From the NCBI GenBank assembly GCA_964415185.1, contig CAYPZI010000130.1, positions 1 to 8,235 of the forward strand: DNA of 8,235 bases, written 5' to 3'. The position numbers and the translations under genes were made by a program. Each line of letters starts with the position of its first letter. Position 1 is the stretch's first letter. Below the pieces are notes generated by a model that saw only the letters and a program-made list of their open reading frames with translations, had not been told where the DNA came from and did not search any database. The stretch is from CAYVBJ01 sp964415185 (GTDB taxonomy: Bacteria > Bacteroidota > Rhodothermia > Balneolales > Balneolaceae). This document shows positions 6,286-8,235 of the stretch, piece after piece.

Positions 6286-6287
6286 GT

Positions 6288-7358
6288 ATGATGCATAAAT
6301 GGATTTTGTGGCTTTATTTTATATTATCTGCATTGTTTCTATCAGAAACAGAAGATAATATCGTAGATGTGAATATTCGGGAACATGTAAAACTGGAAGA
6401 AAACTTACAACTGCTTACCCGGGTTGACCGCGCAGCTTTTTTTAATGACAGTTTATTCGGAATTTCTTCAAGTGCAGACGGGCTGCTGTATCTGTATAAA
6501 AACGGCCGGCAAATTTCTCAAATCGGAAGCAACGGAAAAGGGCCGAATGAGTACGAAACACCGCAGGCTTTACATATCTATCGTGACTTGTTTTATGCCT
6601 GGGACCAGGGAAATTTAAAATTTATCGTTTTCAATGAAAATGCCGAACCTGTTGATGAATTTGCAGGATTTGGAAGACAGGTAAAAGATTTTTGTGTTAC
6701 AGACGATTTTATCGCGATTTACCAAAGTAATGGTGTTATTCAAATACATAACAAAAAGGATAACTCTGTTATTTATAAATCCGATGAACCGGATATAGAC
6801 GATAGTGTTCTGCTTTTCATGGATTCGAACGGAAGAATTGCTTGTAATAATGATTCCGTGATTTATGGCTACCCTTCCAAACTTGAAATGTATAAATATC
6901 ACATTTCTGAGAACAAAGTTGAGACTACAAAAATTGAAGATGAAAAATTCAGGGTGAGTTCGACAGGCTGGAATTCTGTAGCAGAAGTAAACCGGAATAT
7001 AGAGAAAGTCAATGAATATCTGTTTTCGAACAGTTCATTCATCGGATTTTATTCACTCGACGATTATGTCATAGGAGTTGCTGATATTGGCAAATTTGAT
7101 CCTGCTGACCTGGCTCCTTCATTCAATTTGAACTATTCATTCTCGGAAAAAGATAAAAGGAGAAAACATTTTTACGTGTTTGACAATAAGCTGAATTATC
7201 TCGATAGAATCGTTTTCAAACCGGATGTACATGAAAGGATCGGAAATCAGATCCTGGGTGCTTATGGTAACAGCGTTTACTTTTTGAAAGAGGATGTGGA
7301 TTCAAGGGAGTCAAGTGTAATACGGACACTTTATGAGGTGGAGTTTGTTGAGAATTGA
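6288..7358 (+). CDS. exported 6-bladed beta-propeller protein 3 (no lipobox)
   Basis: The 356-residue product has a hydrophobic N-terminus (residues 4-18, WILWLYFILSALFLS) that looks like a cleavable signal peptide without a lipobox cysteine. It may therefore be soluble in the periplasm or membrane-tethered, rather than lipidated like the two upstream propellers. GKGPNEY at residues 83-89 is the same motif as GRGPGEY/GKGPGEF in the lipoproteins. Strand patterns such as GLLYLYKNG, KFIVFNEN, KHFYVFDNK and NSVYFLKED support a propeller. Overall similarity to propellers 1 and 2 is low. It has no adjacent 12-Cys peptide gene. Tandem ATGs occur at 6288 and 6291 with no Shine-Dalgarno visible. It probably belongs to the same functional group, but its ligand is unknown. 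Confidence 0.8.
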   Translation: MMHKWILWLYFILSALFLSETEDNIVDVNIREHVKLEENLQLLTRVDRAAFFNDSLFGISSSADGLLYLYKNGRQISQIGSNGKGPNEYETPQALHIYRDLFYAWDQGNLKFIVFNENAEPVDEFAGFGRQVKDFCVTDDFIAIYQSNGVIQIHNKKDNSVIYKSDEPDIDDSVLLFMDSNGRIACNNDSVIYGYPSKLEMYKYHISENKVETTKIEDEKFRVSSTGWNSVAEVNRNIEKVNEYLFSNSSFIGFYSLDDYVIGVADIGKFDPADLAPSFNLNYSFSEKDKRRKHFYVFDNKLNYLDRIVFKPDVHERIGNQILGAYGNSVYFLKEDVDSRESSVIRTLYEVEFVEN

Positions 7359-7404
7359 CGTGCGATAAATTATGCCTTTAGCGGGTAACCCCTCGCTGAA
7401 TATT

Positions 7405-7449
7405 AAACCGAGTGACTGAAACCACAGTGGGCGCAGTGTAACGCAGAGG
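7405..7449 (+). repeat. dispersed intergenic repeat A, copy 2
   Basis: This is the second copy of the 45-bp element at 1205-1249, in the same orientation and 6.2 kb away. It lies 46 nt after the stop of propeller gene 3, just beyond a small imperfect hairpin around 7379-7397 (AGCGGGTAACCCCTCGCT). Together the two copies enclose the oxidoreductase pseudogene and the whole accessory cassette. Confidence 0.6.
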
Positions 7450-7474
7450 TTGAAAAGGGCAACTACATAATCGT

Positions 7475-7540
7475 AAATCGTTTAATTGTCTGATCACTAT
7501 ATTGTACATTGGCAATATTATGCTTCGCGTAAGTAATATT
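7475..7540 (+). repeat. dispersed intergenic repeat B, copy 2, with hairpin
   Basis: Positions 7475-7516 match 6204-6245. As in copy 1, a stem-loop begins at the end of the shared part: AATATTA (7514-7520) pairs with TAATATT (7534-7540), with an inner CTT/AAG pairing and a 2-nt bulge. It lies 25 nt after repeat A copy 2. Confidence 0.62.
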
Positions 7541-7549
7541 ACTCAAGCT

Positions 7550-7598
7550 GGCGGCGTAGAAATATGCCTTTGTACTATTTCAGTTTGAATACGCCGCC
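7550..7598 (+). repeat. perfect 9-bp inverted repeat, GC-rich arms
   Basis: GGCGGCGTA (7550-7558) and TACGCCGCC (7590-7598) are exact reverse complements around a 31-nt AT-rich spacer. The GC-rich arms stand out from the AT-rich surroundings. There is no T-run right after the second arm (CTTTTGTC), so a terminator is possible but not clear. A small non-autonomous element end or an operator-like site are alternatives. Confidence 0.55.
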
Positions 7599-7926
7599 CT
7601 TTTGTCTCGGGGCGCTTTGTCATTTTGAGTGAACTCCGACACCAAAATCAACCAATGACGTCTAATATTGCCAGTCGGGGTGAATCGAAAAATCTCCCTA
7701 TTAACAGCTTGATCTTAAAAGGATTAAAAAAATAATTTCAAATAAAATATAATATTTGAAGAAAAGAGGGAAATTGCCAAAAACAATTCATTCTGTCACT
7801 TGATTTGGGTAACACGTTGTATACAAGGAAATAGCTTATTGACCTGATTCGATTCAGTGTTTTTTAAAGAAATCCATACCTTAATCCTATTGCTTTTGAA
7901 AACCCGAACCGTCATTTTTTTCGATT

Positions 7927-8235
7927 ATGGATTTGTTTAATGATTCCAAAAACACAAATAAGGTAAACAAGCCGGAGACCGGCAATAAATCCCGGCCCCT
8001 GGCCACGCGGATGCGTCCGCAGTCGCTTGATGAGTTTGTAGGACAGCTCCACCTGGTGGGAGAGGGTAAGATGCTTCGCCGTATGATTGAGAGCGGAGTG
8101 ATTGGCTCCGTGATTTTTTACGGCCCGCCCAGTTCCGGTAAGACTACCCTGGCACATGTGATTTCACGGGAGATCGACGCAGCTTTCGATGTGATCAATG
8201 CAGTGCTGGATGGAATCAAGGAACTGAAACGGGTG
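7927..8235 (+). CDS. rarA: replication-associated recombination protein A (AAA+ ATPase), 5' part
   Basis: The first 103 codons are present and the frame runs off the window. After a short variable N-terminus (MDLFNDS...), residues 24-50 read PLATRMRPQSLDEFVGQLHLVGEGKML. The block from PLA.RMRP to DEFVGQ.HL is the RarA/MgsA signature. A Walker A motif GPPSSGKT follows at residues 66-73, where most relatives have GPPGTGKT, then TTLAHVIS and the NAV..G.K.L segment. RarA (MgsA in E. coli, Mgs1/WRNIP1 in eukaryotes) is a cytoplasmic AAA+ ATPase of the clamp-loader group that acts at stalled replication forks. The ATG at 7927 follows the usual MDLF start. Base composition is clearly more GC-rich than the cassette, so this marks the return to core chromosome. 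Confidence 0.92.
   Translation, partial: MDLFNDSKNTNKVNKPETGNKSRPLATRMRPQSLDEFVGQLHLVGEGKMLRRMIESGVIGSVIFYGPPSSGKTTLAHVISREIDAAFDVINAVLDGIKELKRV

Larger units (their letters stand above)
7359..7926. other. 568-bp gene-free stretch before rarA
   Basis: No credible coding frame is seen on either strand. The stretch holds repeats A and B (second copies), the 9-bp inverted repeat and a TGTCATTTTGAGTGAA...GAATCGAAAAATCTCCC element (7618-7698). It also has an AT-rich 7-bp inverted repeat, TTCAAAT/ATTTGAA (7737-7743, 7754-7760). The last 150 bases should include the rarA promoter, but no clear TAnnTTTG element or Shine-Dalgarno site is visible. Confidence 0.6.

Noticed and set aside
1205..7516. Repeats A and B as parts of a CRISPR array
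   Set aside because: Each has only two copies, several kb or more than 1 kb apart, with imperfect identity, no regular spacers and no cas genes.
7912..8157. Minus-strand frame opposite the start of rarA
   Set aside because: The plus strand has an unmistakable RarA N-terminus with Walker A. The antisense frame is a shadow.

Overview
The window looks like chromosomal DNA from Balneolota/Rhodothermota or a related member of the Bacteroidota group. The first gene ends in a type IX secretion (T9SS) sorting domain with the QNFPNPFNPST signature common in Balneolota, Rhodothermota and Ignavibacteriota. Other pointers are a twin-arginine Gfo/Idh/MocA oxidoreductase of the Bacteroidota type, and several 6-bladed beta-propeller proteins with the G(K/R)GP(G/N)E(Y/F) motif. 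The phylum assignment is inferred from these family signatures alone.

Layout. Positions 1-1044 hold the 3' end of a T9SS-exported surface protein, followed by a strong intrinsic terminator (1101-1137). Converging on it from the minus strand is a Gfo/Idh/MocA oxidoreductase pseudogene (1265-2172). It keeps its N-terminal Tat signal and Rossmann start and its whole C-terminal part, but an out-of-frame internal deletion has removed the middle. From about 2173 to 7900 the DNA becomes distinctly AT-rich and carries an accessory cassette. In order this is a membrane-anchored thioredoxin-like protein (2445-2981), a small exported 12-cysteine peptide (3173-3451), a second 12-Cys peptide with a propeller lipoprotein (3457-4794), a third 12-Cys peptide with a second propeller lipoprotein (4812-6152), and a divergent exported propeller without a lipobox or partner peptide (6288-7358). 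A gene-poor stretch with several intergenic repeats and hairpins follows (7359-7926). The window ends inside the 5' part of rarA, an AAA+ ATPase gene with housekeeping-like base composition (7927 to the edge).

How the genes may work together. The two peptide+propeller units are a tandem duplication: same order, same 9-nt peptide-propeller spacing, and clearly homologous proteins. The three peptides share a rigid cysteine framework, CC-x2-C-x3-C-x-C-x7/8-CC-x4-C-x7-C-x6-CC-x4-C, behind an N-terminal hydrophobic export segment. The likely picture is an envelope system in which an acidic, disulfide-rich peptide is exported, folded oxidatively (the upstream CxxC protein is a candidate helper), and partnered with an outer-envelope propeller lipoprotein. 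Pairing of small exported peptides (NVEALA type) with propeller lipoproteins is, from memory, known in Bacteroides. This 12-Cys version looks distinct, and its function cannot be read from the sequence.

Two pairs of dispersed intergenic repeats (1205/7405 and 6204/7475) lie around the cassette. I see no RNA genes, CRISPR array, transposase or integrase.
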